Assembly: GCF_001514195.1 (NCBI RefSeq)
Contig: NZ_KQ948742.1
Span: 269,812-333,811 of the forward strand
Source: Streptomyces griseorubiginosus
Lineage (GTDB): Bacteria; Actinomycetota; Actinomycetes; Streptomycetales; Streptomycetaceae
Length of the DNA: 64,000 nt
Reading direction: 5' to 3'
Part shown: one piece after another, positions 33,477-42,355 of the stretch
Position numbering within the stretch: the stretch's first letter is position 1
Layout of the letters: the number at the start of each line of letters is the position of its first letter
Position numbers and translations under genes: made by a program
The notes under the pieces: model-generated
Told to the model about the DNA's origin: nothing
Database searches by the model: none
Seen by the model: the letters and a program-made list of their open reading frames with translations, nothing else

Positions 33477-34769
33477 CTACCCTTCGAGGAACGCCACTAG
33501 AGCGTTGGCCAGCAGGTGCGGGTCGTCCGCGCCGCACAACTCCCTGACGCTGTGCATCGAGAGGATCGCCACGCCGATGTCGACGGTCTTGATGCCGTGC
33601 CGGGCCGCGGTGATCGGGCCGATCGTGGTGCCGCAGGGCATGGAGTTGTTGGAGACGAAGGACTGGAACGGCACCCCCGCCTTCTCGCAGGCCGCGGCCC
33701 ACACGGCCCGCCCCGAACCGTCCGTGGCGTAACGGTTGTTGACGTTGACCTTGAGGATCGGACCGCCGTTGACCCGCGGGTGGTGCGTCGGATCGTGCCG
33801 CTCGGCGTAGTTGGGGTGCACCGCGTGCCCGGTGTCGGAGGACAGGCAGACCGTCCCCGCGAAGGCCCGCGCCCGGTCCTCGTACGACCCGCCGCGCGTG
33901 AACACCGAGCGCTCAAGGACCCCGCCGAGCAGCGGGCCGTCGGCGCCGGTGTCCGACTGGGAGCCGTTCTCCTCGTGGTCGAAGGCGGCGAGGACCGGGA
34001 TGTACGGCAGGTCACCGGAGGACACCGCGGCCAGCGCGGCCACGCCCGCGTGCACGGACAGCAGGTTGTCCATCCGGGGGCCGGCCACCAGCTCGTTGTC
34101 CCGACCCAGGTAGGCGGGCGCCTCCACGGAGTGCGTCATCAGGTCCCAGCCGGTCACCTCGCCCGCGCCGAGCCCCAGTTCCTCCTCCAGGAACGCGATC
34201 AGGTCACCGTCGCGCACGTCGTCGCCGAGCCCCCAGATGGGCTGGAGGTGCCGCTGCTTGTCGAGCTTGAGGCCGTCCGAGGACACCGCGCGGTCCAGGT
34301 GGATGGCGAGCTGCGGCACCCGCAGCAGCGGGCGGTCCACGTTCACCAGCCGCGTCGAGCCGTCCCGCAGGGTCAGCCGGCCGGCCAGCCCCAGGTCGCG
34401 GTCGAGCCAGGAGTTCATCAGGGGGCCGCCGTAGATCTCGACGGCGACCTGGCGCCAGCCGTGCGCCCCGCTGTCCGGCAGCGGCTTGACCCGCAGGTTC
34501 GGGGAGTCGGTGTGGGCGCCGACGATGCGGTACGGCGTGTGGGGCGCCGCGTTCTCGGGGACGTACCAGGCGATGATCGCGCCGCCGCGCAGCACGTACT
34601 TGCCGCCGCTCGACCCCTCCCAGGCGTCCGTCTCCGAGACCTGGCGGAAACCTGCCTTCTCCAACCGCTCGGCGGCGTTCGCCACGGCGTGGTACGGCGT
34701 GGGGCTCGCCGCCAGGAAGGACATGAGGTCGTCGGTGTGGCCGCGGTCGAGGCGGTGGGGTGCGCTCAT
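33477..34769 (-). CDS. apeB: M18-family aspartyl/aminopeptidase
   Basis: 430-aa cytosolic metallo-aminopeptidase of family M18. Metal ligands and catalytic residues are recognisable: GAHTDSPNLRVKP (His, Asp), DHEENGSQSDTGADGP (catalytic Glu and ligand Glu), VAGPRMDNLLSV (Asp) and SMPCGTTIGPITAARHGIKT with the final ligand His in IGVAILSMHSVREL. The family removes N-terminal residues and forms large oligomers. Start: ATG at 34769, with AAGGTG just upstream; the GTG nine bases earlier lies on top of that ribosome site. A palindrome GTACAGCTGTAC (34838-34849) is about 70 bp upstream. Confidence 0.88.
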   Translation of the reverse strand: MSAPHRLDRGHTDDLMSFLAASPTPYHAVANAAERLEKAGFRQVSETDAWEGSSGGKYVLRGGAIIAWYVPENAAPHTPYRIVGAHTDSPNLRVKPLPDSGAHGWRQVAVEIYGGPLMNSWLDRDLGLAGRLTLRDGSTRLVNVDRPLLRVPQLAIHLDRAVSSDGLKLDKQRHLQPIWGLGDDVRDGDLIAFLEEELGLGAGEVTGWDLMTHSVEAPAYLGRDNELVAGPRMDNLLSVHAGVAALAAVSSGDLPYIPVLAAFDHEENGSQSDTGADGPLLGGVLERSVFTRGGSYEDRARAFAGTVCLSSDTGHAVHPNYAERHDPTHHPRVNGGPILKVNVNNRYATDGSGRAVWAAACEKAGVPFQSFVSNNSMPCGTTIGPITAARHGIKTVDIGVAILSMHSVRELCGADDPHLLANALVAFLEG

Positions 34770-35704
34770 GGGGTTCACCTTAACGACGTACGAGCACCCT
34801 CTCCCGAGCGATCGGAACGGGCCCTCGTGAGGACTGAGTACAGCTGTACGGGTGTGTCCTAGAACGTGGCCCTGCGGGGGTTGGGGGCGGGGTGGTGGCG
34901 TGGTTGGGGCGGGGTCTCGTCGGGGGTGGTGATGTGGTTGGGGGTGGGGTCTTGGCGGGGCGGTGAGTGGCTGGGGGGGCGTCGGGGTGGCGATGTGTCG
35001 GGGCGGGGCCTCGCTCGGTCGGCGATGCCGTCTCGTCGGGTCGGGACTGTGGCCTTGCGGGGACGGCGTGGCTCCGTCGGGTCGGGACTGTGGCCTTGCG
35101 GGGACGGCGTGGCTCCGTCGGGGCTGGACCTAATCTCCTCGGGACTGGCGACATGCTGCGTCGGGAGGGGGCCCGGACTCGCTAGGACGGGACTGCGGGC
35201 TCGTCGGGGGCCCCGGGTCTCGTCCGTTGGGCCCCGGGTCTTGTCCGGGCGGGGTCATGGTCTCGTCTGGGCGGGACCCTTGTCTCCTCCAGGCGGCGGC
35301 GCGGCCCGCCGGAAGGGGACCGGTGCCTTGCCGGGGCGGACCCCCGGGTCTCGTCCGGGCGGCGGCGCGGCCCCGCCGGAAGTGGACCGGCGCCTCGCCG
35401 GGACGCGCCCCCGGCCTCGCCGCAACGGGACTTTGGCCCCGCCGAGATGAAAACCCGGCCCCGATGAAAACCCGCTCCCGACGAACGAGCCGCGCCCCGG
35501 TCGGAACCGGGGCGCGGCCTCGTCGTACTGGAACACGGCCCTCGCCGGATCGGACCACGGTCCTTCCTTGTCAGGCTGAACCTGGCCCCGCCGAGCTGGA
35601 CAACGGTCCTCGTCAGGCTGAACCTGGCCCTCATCGAGCTGGACCTCGGCCCCCGCCGAGCTGGACCGCGGTCCTCGTCAGGCTGGGCCGTCCCTCTCGT
35701 TCTG
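34770..35704. repeat. Gene-free tract of degenerate G-rich repeats
   Basis: 935 bp between the acyl-CoA dehydrogenase stop and the M18 peptidase start. From about 34861 on it consists of a degenerate unit of roughly 20-25 bp whose core is CTCGTCGGG(N)CGGGAC (on the minus strand GACGAGnCC), repeated some 25-30 times. A 41-bp segment is duplicated perfectly (35041-35081 and 35082-35122). The first 140 bp (34873-35010) has many runs of four or more G on the plus strand, giving G-quadruplex potential. Long open frames exist in several frames but shift freely between repeat copies and have no ribosome sites, so I call no gene. The dyad GTACAGCTGTAC at 34838-34849 may serve the peptidase promoter. 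Confidence 0.75.
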
Positions 35705-37531
35705 TTAGAACGCCGCCTCGTCCAGGTCCATCAGGTCCAGCTCGACGCCCTCGGCGATCTTGCGGGCCAGGGTCACGCCGGGCAGGACGTTGGCCGCGAA
35801 GAACTTCGCCGCCGCGATCTTGCCGGTGTAGAACGCCCTGTCCTTGGCCGCGGCCGTCTCCAGCTTCTCGGCGGCGATCGCGGCGCCCTTGAGGAGCAGG
35901 TAGCCGACGACCACGTCACCCGAGGCCATCAGCAGGCGGGTGGTGTTGAGGCCGACCTTGTAGATGTTCTTGACGTCCTGCTCGGTGGCCGCGAGGTCGG
36001 TCAGCATCAGACCGACGATGGCCTCCAGCTCCACGGCCGCCTTGGCAAGCTGCTCACGGGCGCCCGCGAGCTCCTCGCCACCCGTGCCCACCGCCAGGAA
36101 CTTCTTGATGTCCTCGGCGAGGGAGTTCAGGGCCGCGCCCTGGTTGCGGACGATCTTCCGGAAGAAGAAGTCCTGGCCCTGGATCGCGGTCGTGCCCTCG
36201 TACAGGGTGTCGATCTTGGCGTCCCGGATGTACTGCTCGATCGGGTACTCCTGGAGGAACCCGGAGCCGCCGAAGGTCTGGAGCGACTGGGCGAGCTGCT
36301 CGTAGCCCTTCTCCGAGCCGTAGCCCTTGACGATCGGCAGCAGCAGGTCGTTCAGCGCCTCCAGCGCCTTGACGTCCTCGCCCGCCGCCTCCTTGACCTG
36401 GATCTCGTCCTGGATCGAGGCGGTGTAGAGCACCAGCGCGCGCATGCCCTCCGCGTACGCCTTCTGCGTCATCAGCGAGCGGCGCACGTCCGGGTGGTGC
36501 GTGATGGTGACCTTGGGCGCGGTCTTGTCCATGAAGTTCGCGAGGTCGGGGCCCTGCACGCGCTCCTTGGCGTACTCCAGCGCGTTCAGGTAGCCCGTCG
36601 ACAGCGTGGAGATCGCCTTCGTGCCGACCATCATCCGGGCGAACTCGATGATCCGGAACATCTGGCGGATGCCGTCGTGCTTGTCGCCGATCAGCCAGCC
36701 CTTGGCGGGGTGCCGGTCGCCGAAGGTCATCTCGCAGGTGTTGGACGCCTTGAGGCCCATCTTGTGCTCGACGTTCGTCGCGTACACGCCGTTGCGCTCG
36801 CCCAGCTCGCCGGTCTCGAAGTCGAAGAGGTACTTCGGGACGAGGAAGAGGGACAGGCCCTTGGTGCCGGGTCCGGCGCCCTCGGGGCGGGCGAGGACGT
36901 AGTGGAGGATGTTCTCCTCCATGTCGTGCTCACCGGAGGTGATGAAGCGCTTCACGCCCTCGATGTGCCAGGAGCCGTCCTCCTGCTGGACCGCCTTGGT
37001 GCGGCCGGCGCCGACGTCGGAGCCCGCGTCGGGCTCGGTGAGGACCATCGTGGAGCCCCACTGCTTCTCCACGGCGACCTTGGCGATGTGCTTCTGGACC
37101 TCGTTGCCCTCCTCGAAGAGGATGCCGGCGAACGCGGGGCCCGAGGAGTACATCCACACGGCCGGGTTGGCGCCCAGGATCAGCTCGGCGAAGGCCCAGA
37201 TCAGGGAGCGGGGCGAGGTCGTGCCGCCGATCTCCTCGGGCAGGCCGAGCCGCCAGTACTCGGAGTCCATGAAGGCCTTGTAGCTCTTCTTGAAGGACGC
37301 CGGGACCGGCGCGGTGTTCGTCTCGGGGTCGAAGACCGGCGGGTTGCGGTCGGCGTCCGCGAAGGACTCCGCGAGCTCGTTCTCGGAGAGGCGGGTCAGC
37401 TCCTCCAGGATGCTCTTCGCGGTCTCGACGTCCATCTCCGCGAACGGGCCCGTGCCGTACAGCTTGTCGCGCCCGAGTACTTCGAAGAGGTTGAACTCGA
37501 TGTCGCGGAGATTGGACTTGTAGTGCCCCAT
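35705..37531 (-). CDS. Acyl-CoA dehydrogenase, FadE5-like
   Basis: 608-aa FAD-dependent acyl-CoA dehydrogenase of the longer type (compare Mycobacterium FadE5, about 611 aa), first step of beta-oxidation. Seen: the N-terminal helix MGHYKSNLRDIEFNLFEVLG, the middle beta domain with MVLTEPDAGSDVGAGRTKAV and RFITSGEHD, the conserved YEGTTAIQGQDFFFRKIVRN near the flavin/active site, and an additional C-terminal helical domain (TDLAATEQDVKNIYKVGLN...) found in this subgroup. ATG at 37531 follows ACGGAG; the upstream open frame is ignored. It may work with the hydroxyacyl-CoA dehydrogenase at 1769, but the genes are far apart. The 3' flank is the repeat tract. Confidence 0.87.
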   Translation of the reverse strand: MGHYKSNLRDIEFNLFEVLGRDKLYGTGPFAEMDVETAKSILEELTRLSENELAESFADADRNPPVFDPETNTAPVPASFKKSYKAFMDSEYWRLGLPEEIGGTTSPRSLIWAFAELILGANPAVWMYSSGPAFAGILFEEGNEVQKHIAKVAVEKQWGSTMVLTEPDAGSDVGAGRTKAVQQEDGSWHIEGVKRFITSGEHDMEENILHYVLARPEGAGPGTKGLSLFLVPKYLFDFETGELGERNGVYATNVEHKMGLKASNTCEMTFGDRHPAKGWLIGDKHDGIRQMFRIIEFARMMVGTKAISTLSTGYLNALEYAKERVQGPDLANFMDKTAPKVTITHHPDVRRSLMTQKAYAEGMRALVLYTASIQDEIQVKEAAGEDVKALEALNDLLLPIVKGYGSEKGYEQLAQSLQTFGGSGFLQEYPIEQYIRDAKIDTLYEGTTAIQGQDFFFRKIVRNQGAALNSLAEDIKKFLAVGTGGEELAGAREQLAKAAVELEAIVGLMLTDLAATEQDVKNIYKVGLNTTRLLMASGDVVVGYLLLKGAAIAAEKLETAAAKDRAFYTGKIAAAKFFAANVLPGVTLARKIAEGVELDLMDLDEAAF

Positions 37532-37660
37532 GGCGATGGCTCCGTCAAGAGATCGGCGAGGCACCTGGTTCCTCGCGCCCGTACACATACCAACAAGTAG
37601 CTACGATGATGCTACCCGTCGGTAATAAGTCGCAACCCCGATCCGGCCATCTGTGAGGAG

Positions 37661-38497
37661 TCACACCGCGATGGTCAGCGAGGCGGTGTACCCCTTGGCC
37701 ACGCTCCCCTTCACCGTCGCGAGCTGCCGGTCGTGACCGTCCCGGAAGACGCTGTCCGTCTCCAGGGACAGCCGGCGCAGGTTGGGCGCGCTCGGCCCGT
37801 ACCCCTCGGTCGCGTAGACCGCGTCGCACACGTCCTCGGGGAACGCGAGCTGGGAAGTGCTGGTGATCGCGGTCGCGCTCACGGCGTCCCGGAGGCTGCC
37901 GTAGACCTCGAAGTGGACGTGCGGCCAGCGGCCCGGATAACAGCCAGGGAAGACGCTGCTGAAGGTGACCTGGCCCTGCTCGTCGGTCTCCTGGACGCCC
38001 CGCAGGTAGTTCTCCCCGGTCAGGCCCTCCGTATAGAGGGAGTAGCCGCCCTCCCGGTCGCAGTGCCACACATAGACGGCGGCCTCCTTCCGCGGGGTCC
38101 CGCAGCCCGAGGCCGCGTCCACCACCGTGAGCGTCAGCGTCAGGGGCACGCCCTCGGCGGTGCCGCCCGCGGAGTCGCCGAAGCTGCCGGTGATGTCCCG
38201 GCGGACGACCCCGCTCTCCTTCAGCACGTTCACCCCGTTCGAGCCGTCGCCGGGGTAGGGGCCGGCGGTCTCCTCGGGGACGGCGGCGCAGGTCGTGCCC
38301 GTTCCCGCGTCCGCTCCGGTGGCCGACGGCGACGTCACGGCCGTAGGAGAGGAGGAACCGGTGCAGCCCACCAGGGGCAGCAGGCCCGCCCCCGTCCCCG
38401 CCATGAGCCGGATCATCCGGCGGCGGGCGAGCACGGGAAGGTCGTAGGAGAGTCCCCGGTCGTGCTCGTGCATCTCGTCGTCGCGCTGTCGGCCCAT
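37661..38497 (-). CDS. Exported intradiol ring-cleavage dioxygenase-like lipoprotein
   Basis: 278 aa. An N-terminal Arg-rich Tat-like stretch (ARRRMIRLMAGTGAGLLPLV) leads to a lipobox LVGC, then a Ser/Thr linker. The dioxygenase beta-sandwich follows: ETAGPYPGDGSNGVNVL, LTLTLTVVDAASGC, AAVYVWHCDREGGYSLY and CYPGRWPHVHFEVYGSL. The Tyr residues of YPG/YSLY and the two His of WPHVHF are the expected non-heme Fe(III) ligands. The family opens catechol rings between the hydroxyls; exported members are common in Streptomyces and thought to handle lignin-derived or quinone-like catechols outside the membrane. A second, Tat-exported homologue is at 47452. The start could also be the ATG at 38473. Confidence 0.82.
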   Translation of the reverse strand: MGRQRDDEMHEHDRGLSYDLPVLARRRMIRLMAGTGAGLLPLVGCTGSSSPTAVTSPSATGADAGTGTTCAAVPEETAGPYPGDGSNGVNVLKESGVVRRDITGSFGDSAGGTAEGVPLTLTLTVVDAASGCGTPRKEAAVYVWHCDREGGYSLYTEGLTGENYLRGVQETDEQGQVTFSSVFPGCYPGRWPHVHFEVYGSLRDAVSATAITSTSQLAFPEDVCDAVYATEGYGPSAPNLRRLSLETDSVFRDGHDRQLATVKGSVAKGYTASLTIAV

Positions 38498-38642
38498 GCC
38501 CCGACGCTACGAGCGACCCCCACCCGAAACCCAGAGCCGGCCGCTGTCAGGTCACTGTCGGTTTCCGGGGCCGGTAGCGACTGTCGGGTTCCGGGGCCGG
38601 TAGCTGCCCGCCGCCCCCGCCCCCCTCGGTACGCTTACGCCC

Positions 38643-39119
38643 ATGTACGGCTACGACCAGAACGCTGGTGCCCAGCAGCAGTACGGCGTCCCGCCCCAGC
38701 AGCCCATGGCCGGCGGTGTGGGCGGGTACGGCCAGCAGCCGCCGCTGTACCCCGAGCCGTCCCCGCCCTCCCTCGCGGACGCGGTGCGTGCCTTCACCAC
38801 CGGGCAGATGGCGGCCGAGGACTTCCAGCAGGTCTTCGCCACGTCCAAGGTCTACTGCCCGCGCGGCGACAACCCCGGGTTCCTCGCCCTGCACAACACC
38901 CAGCAGCCGGTGATCCCCATGTTCACCACGCTGAAGGAACTGCGCAGGTACGCGGGCAAGGAGTCCAAGTACTTCGTGATCACCGGCGCGGAGGTCCTCG
39001 ACCTGCTGCCCACCGGGTACGGGTTCGTCCTCGACATGGAGGGCGAGCACCGGATCGTGTTCGACGCGAAGGCCGTGGAGCAGATGGTCGACTTCGCGAT
39101 GCGCAGGATGTACGGGTAG
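38643..39119 (+). CDS. SseB-family protein with Gln/Gly/Pro-rich N-terminus
   Basis: 158 aa. The first 45 residues are low complexity (QNAGAQQQYGVPPQQPMAGG and similar). The rest matches the SseB N-terminal domain: DAVRAFTTGQMAAEDFQQVF, RGDNPGFLALHNTQQPVIPM, LKELRRYAGKESKYFVITGA and DLLPTGYGFVLDMEGEH. In Streptomyces SseB-like proteins accompany type VII secretion or stand alone, and their function is poorly known. The tail ends MVDFAMRRMYG. Monocistronic, divergent from the dioxygenase gene. No terminator hairpin is obvious. Confidence 0.75.
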   Translation: MYGYDQNAGAQQQYGVPPQQPMAGGVGGYGQQPPLYPEPSPPSLADAVRAFTTGQMAAEDFQQVFATSKVYCPRGDNPGFLALHNTQQPVIPMFTTLKELRRYAGKESKYFVITGAEVLDLLPTGYGFVLDMEGEHRIVFDAKAVEQMVDFAMRRMYG

Positions 39120-39292
39120 CGGTCGCTCCGCGAGATCGAAAACTCCGTTCGATTGTCACAGCCATGCCATAGAGTTCCCTCCGGCAGCCGCGCCCCGCAC
39201 GCCACCGCCTCCACGGCGGTCCGCGTCCGGACGCCGCGCGGCGCCTTCAGCTCTCCCGGCACCGCCGGGATTCTCTGTGGGGGTTCATCACT

Positions 39293-41245
39293 GTGCGCAT
39301 GCGCAGCACCTCGGCCGCGACGGCACTCGCGGTCCTCTTCAGCTCGGCAGCGCTGAGCGTCGCCGCCGCCGGCACCGCCTCGGCCGCTTCCGCCGTGGTC
39401 AGCAGCCCCGGCGGCCTCGTCGTGGACGACGCCCTGCGCCGGGTCTTCGTCAGCGACCAGGCCGACGGCCGGATCCTGGCCACCGACTACAACGGCACCC
39501 TCGTCGCCCGGGCCACCGGCCTCGGCGGCGCCACCGACCTGACCGTCTCCGACGACGGCACCACCCTCTACGCCGCCCTCGCCGGCAGCCACGAGATCGT
39601 CGCCCTGGACGCGACCGACCTCACGGTGAAGGCCCGCTACCCCGTCGCCACCGACACCGGCCCGCGCTACGTCGCCTTCTCCGCGGGCAAGGTCTGGTTC
39701 ACCTACGGCGACCAGTGGGACGGCGACCTCGGCTCGGTCGACCCGGCCGTGGACCCGGCGAGCGGGACCGACCCGGTGCAGCTGGCCCAGTTCCCCTCCC
39801 AGGGGACCTCGATCGGGGTGTGGGGCCAGGCCCTGCTGGACACCGACCCGCTCCGGCCGGGCGTACTGGCCGTCGGCGAGACCGGCATCTCCACGGACTC
39901 GATGGCCGTCCTGGACGTGTCGAACGGGACCCCCGGGCTCACCGCCTGGTACCAAGGCGACTACTCGCTGAACAGCGGCATCTCGGACATCGACCTCGTC
40001 GCCGGCGCCGACCAGGTGCTCGTCAACGGCACCGACCGGGACGCCTACGCGAACGGCGGCTTCAGCAAGGCCGGCGTCTACCCGGCCGGGCAGGGGGCGG
40101 ACGTCGGACGCAGCGGCCTGATCGCCCAGGTCACCGGCACCAAGATCGCGATCTACCGGCCGAACGCCACACGGCCGCTCCGCACCTACAGCACGGGCAG
40201 CCGGCCGGCCGCCGACGTGGCCTGGGCCGGCGACTCCTCCCGGGTCTTCGCCCTCGTCGCGGGCAGCGGAGGCTACACGCTCAAGGCGCTCACCGGCCCC
40301 ACCCTCAACGTCCCCACCCTCACCGTCAACGCTCCCGCCACCGCCCCCCGCGCCAAGTCGCTCACCGTCACCGGCAAGCTCTCGGCGACGGTGCCGCTGC
40401 CCGCCGGAGCCCGGCTCTCGGTCACCCGCACCGACCTGGAGAGCCCCAACGGCAAGGCGCTGCCCGGCGTCACGGTGAAGTCCGACGGCACCTACTCCTT
40501 CACCAACACCCCGCCCGCCGGCAGCAAGGTCAAGTACACGGTGACGTACGCGGGCGACGCCGGGCACGCGGCCGTCAGCGCCTCCGACACGGTCGACGTC
40601 TCCCGCGCCGCCACCGCCCTGAGCCTGAACAACAACGGCAAGCTGTACAACTACGGCACCGACGTGAAGTTCACCGCGCACCTCGGCAAGACCTACAAGA
40701 ACCGCTCCGTCTCGATCTACGCGGACCCCTTCGGCAGCGACCGGGGGAAGAAGCTGATCAGGACCGCCAACGTCAACGCGGACGGCAACGTCACGGCCGT
40801 CGTCGACATGACCCGTGACACCACGGTCACCGCCGTCTTCACCGGCGACTCCCGGTACAAGCCGAAGACGGTCAAGTCCACGGCGTACGCCCGGGTCAAG
40901 GTCTCCTCCGCCGTCTCCAAGCACTACAAGAAGGCGAAGATCGGCTCGACCTCCTACTACTGGTTCCACAAGACCACGTCCCCGGTGATCACCACCACGA
41001 TGACCTACTACCCGGGCCGTCAGCAGCGCCTCGACCTCGAGGTCTACTACGCGGGCGCGTGGCGCTCCTCGGACTCGCGGTACTTCTCCCTCGGCTCTAA
41101 CGGGAAGTCGGCGGTCAGCCTCGGCGCGCCCGGTGAGTCCGGCCTCAAGGCGCGGATCCGGCCGGTGTACGTCAACGGCTCGTCCGGCGACACGGTGAAC
41201 TCGACGACCTACGGATCGTGGAAGTACCTGTACTTCAGCAACTGA
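39293..41245 (+). CDS. Secreted beta-propeller and Ig-like repeat protein
   Basis: 650 aa with a Sec signal peptide (SAATALAVLFSSAALSVAAA, cleavage near TASAAS). Residues about 40-340 look like a YncE-type beta-propeller: repeated GLVVDDALRRVFVSDQADGR, TDLTVSDDGTTLYAALAGSH and ALDATDLTV blades. Residues about 345-520 contain two Ig-like strands-rich domains (TVTGKLSATVPLPAGARLSV, TYSFTNTPPAGSKVKYTVTY). The last 120 residues are Tyr/Ser/Lys-rich (YYPGRQQRLDLEVYYAGAWR) and end in YGSWKYLYFSN. It is exported, possibly cell-surface; no catalytic motif seen. Start GTG at 39293 or ATG at 39299. A hairpin terminator follows. Confidence 0.75.
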   Translation: MRMRSTSAATALAVLFSSAALSVAAAGTASAASAVVSSPGGLVVDDALRRVFVSDQADGRILATDYNGTLVARATGLGGATDLTVSDDGTTLYAALAGSHEIVALDATDLTVKARYPVATDTGPRYVAFSAGKVWFTYGDQWDGDLGSVDPAVDPASGTDPVQLAQFPSQGTSIGVWGQALLDTDPLRPGVLAVGETGISTDSMAVLDVSNGTPGLTAWYQGDYSLNSGISDIDLVAGADQVLVNGTDRDAYANGGFSKAGVYPAGQGADVGRSGLIAQVTGTKIAIYRPNATRPLRTYSTGSRPAADVAWAGDSSRVFALVAGSGGYTLKALTGPTLNVPTLTVNAPATAPRAKSLTVTGKLSATVPLPAGARLSVTRTDLESPNGKALPGVTVKSDGTYSFTNTPPAGSKVKYTVTYAGDAGHAAVSASDTVDVSRAATALSLNNNGKLYNYGTDVKFTAHLGKTYKNRSVSIYADPFGSDRGKKLIRTANVNADGNVTAVVDMTRDTTVTAVFTGDSRYKPKTVKSTAYARVKVSSAVSKHYKKAKIGSTSYYWFHKTTSPVITTTMTYYPGRQQRLDLEVYYAGAWRSSDSRYFSLGSNGKSAVSLGAPGESGLKARIRPVYVNGSSGDTVNSTTYGSWKYLYFSN

Positions 41246-41267
41246 CGCGGCACGGCCTGAAGCGAGG

Positions 41268-41291
41268 GCCCGGAGGGAATGCCCTCCGGGC
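41268..41291 (+). terminator. Terminator after the secreted propeller gene
   Basis: GCCCGGAGGG and CCCTCCGGGC, a perfect 10-bp stem with a four-base loop, followed by TTCTGCCGTT; 23 bp after the stop codon. Confidence 0.8.
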
Positions 41292-41357
41292 TTCTGCCGT
41301 TAGAGGTGGCAGAAAGTTCAACGCTCAACTAAACTCGAACCACAAGGAGGTACCGAC

Positions 41358-42329
41358 ATGCCTGCAGTGACTGTCGACAACCCGCTGACCCTGCCGCGCG
41401 TGGCCGCGACGGCGGACGCGGTCGCCCGTCCCGTCCTCGGCGTGACGACCGCGCCGAGTGGCTTCGAGGGAGAGGGATTCCCGGTACGCCGGGCGTTCGC
41501 CGGGATCCATTACCGGCACCTGGATCCGTTCATCATGATGGACCAGATGGGTGAGGTGGAGTACGCGCCGGGCGAGCCGAAGGGGACTCCGTGGCACCCG
41601 CACCGCGGCTTCGAGACCGTCACCTACATCATCGACGGGATCTTCGACCACCAGGACAGCCAGGGCGGTGGCGGCACCATCACCAACGGCGACACCCAGT
41701 GGATGACGGCCGGTTCGGGCCTCCTCCACATCGAGGCCCCGCCGGAGTCCCTCGTGATGTCCGGAGGGCTCTTCCACGGCCTCCAGCTGTGGGTGAACCT
41801 CCCGGCCAAGGACAAGATGATGGCACCGCGGTACCAGGACATCCGCGGCGGCAACGTGCAGCTCCTGTCCACCCCCGACGGCGGGGCGCTGCTGCGTGTC
41901 ATCGCGGGTGAGCTGGACGGCCACCAGGGCCCCGGCATCACCCACACCCCGATCACGATGATCCACGCCACGCTGGCGCCGGGTGCGGAGATCACCCTGC
42001 CCTGGCGCGAGGACTTCAACGGTCTGGCGTACGTCCTGGCGGGCCGCGGCAGCGTCGGTGCCGAGCGCCGCCCGATCCACCTGGGCCAGACGGCCGTCTT
42101 CGGCGCCGGTGGTTCCCTCACGGTCCGCGCGGACGAGAAGCAGGACTCCCACACGCCGGACATGGAGGTCGTCCTCCTGGGCGGACAGCCGATCCGTGAA
42201 CCGATGGCGCACTACGGCCCGTTCGTCATGAACACCCGCGAGGAACTCCAGCAGGCGTTCGACGACTTCCAGAAGGGCCGCCTGGGGACGATCCCGGCCG
42301 TGCACGGCATGTCCGAGGGCGGGCTGTAA
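41358..42329 (+). CDS. Pirin family protein (cupin, quercetinase-like)
   Basis: 323-aa bicupin. The N-terminal cupin carries the metal-binding His/Glu set: HRHLDPFIMMDQMGEVEYAP-like segment, TPWHPHRGFETVTYIIDGIF (HxH), and GSGLLHIEAPPESLVMSGGL (H and E). Bacterial pirins act as quercetin 2,3-dioxygenases or as metal-dependent regulators of metabolism (in Serratia, pyruvate dehydrogenase). Strong ribosome site AAGGAGG before the ATG. The upstream region 41310-41340 has GTTCAACGCTCAACT and CTCGAAC, imperfect repeats that could bind a MarR-type repressor. The 3' end is convergent with the gene at 42342, with a shared hairpin over both stops. Confidence 0.83.
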   Translation: MPAVTVDNPLTLPRVAATADAVARPVLGVTTAPSGFEGEGFPVRRAFAGIHYRHLDPFIMMDQMGEVEYAPGEPKGTPWHPHRGFETVTYIIDGIFDHQDSQGGGGTITNGDTQWMTAGSGLLHIEAPPESLVMSGGLFHGLQLWVNLPAKDKMMAPRYQDIRGGNVQLLSTPDGGALLRVIAGELDGHQGPGITHTPITMIHATLAPGAEITLPWREDFNGLAYVLAGRGSVGAERRPIHLGQTAVFGAGGSLTVRADEKQDSHTPDMEVVLLGGQPIREPMAHYGPFVMNTREELQQAFDDFQKGRLGTIPAVHGMSEGGL

Positions 42330-42355
42330 GGCGCCCTGGCGTCAGGCGGCGCCTT
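42328..42355. terminator. Bidirectional hairpin overlapping two convergent stop codons
   Basis: AAGGCGCC (42328-42335) pairs with GGCGCCTT (42348-42355). The left arm includes the last bases of the pirin TAA, and the loop includes the stop of the minus-strand gene. Confidence 0.6.

Noticed and set aside
34861..35634. Several long open frames on both strands in the repeat tract
   Set aside because: They follow the repeat, switch freely between frames, are Arg/Pro/Gly-rich without domains and have no ribosome sites.
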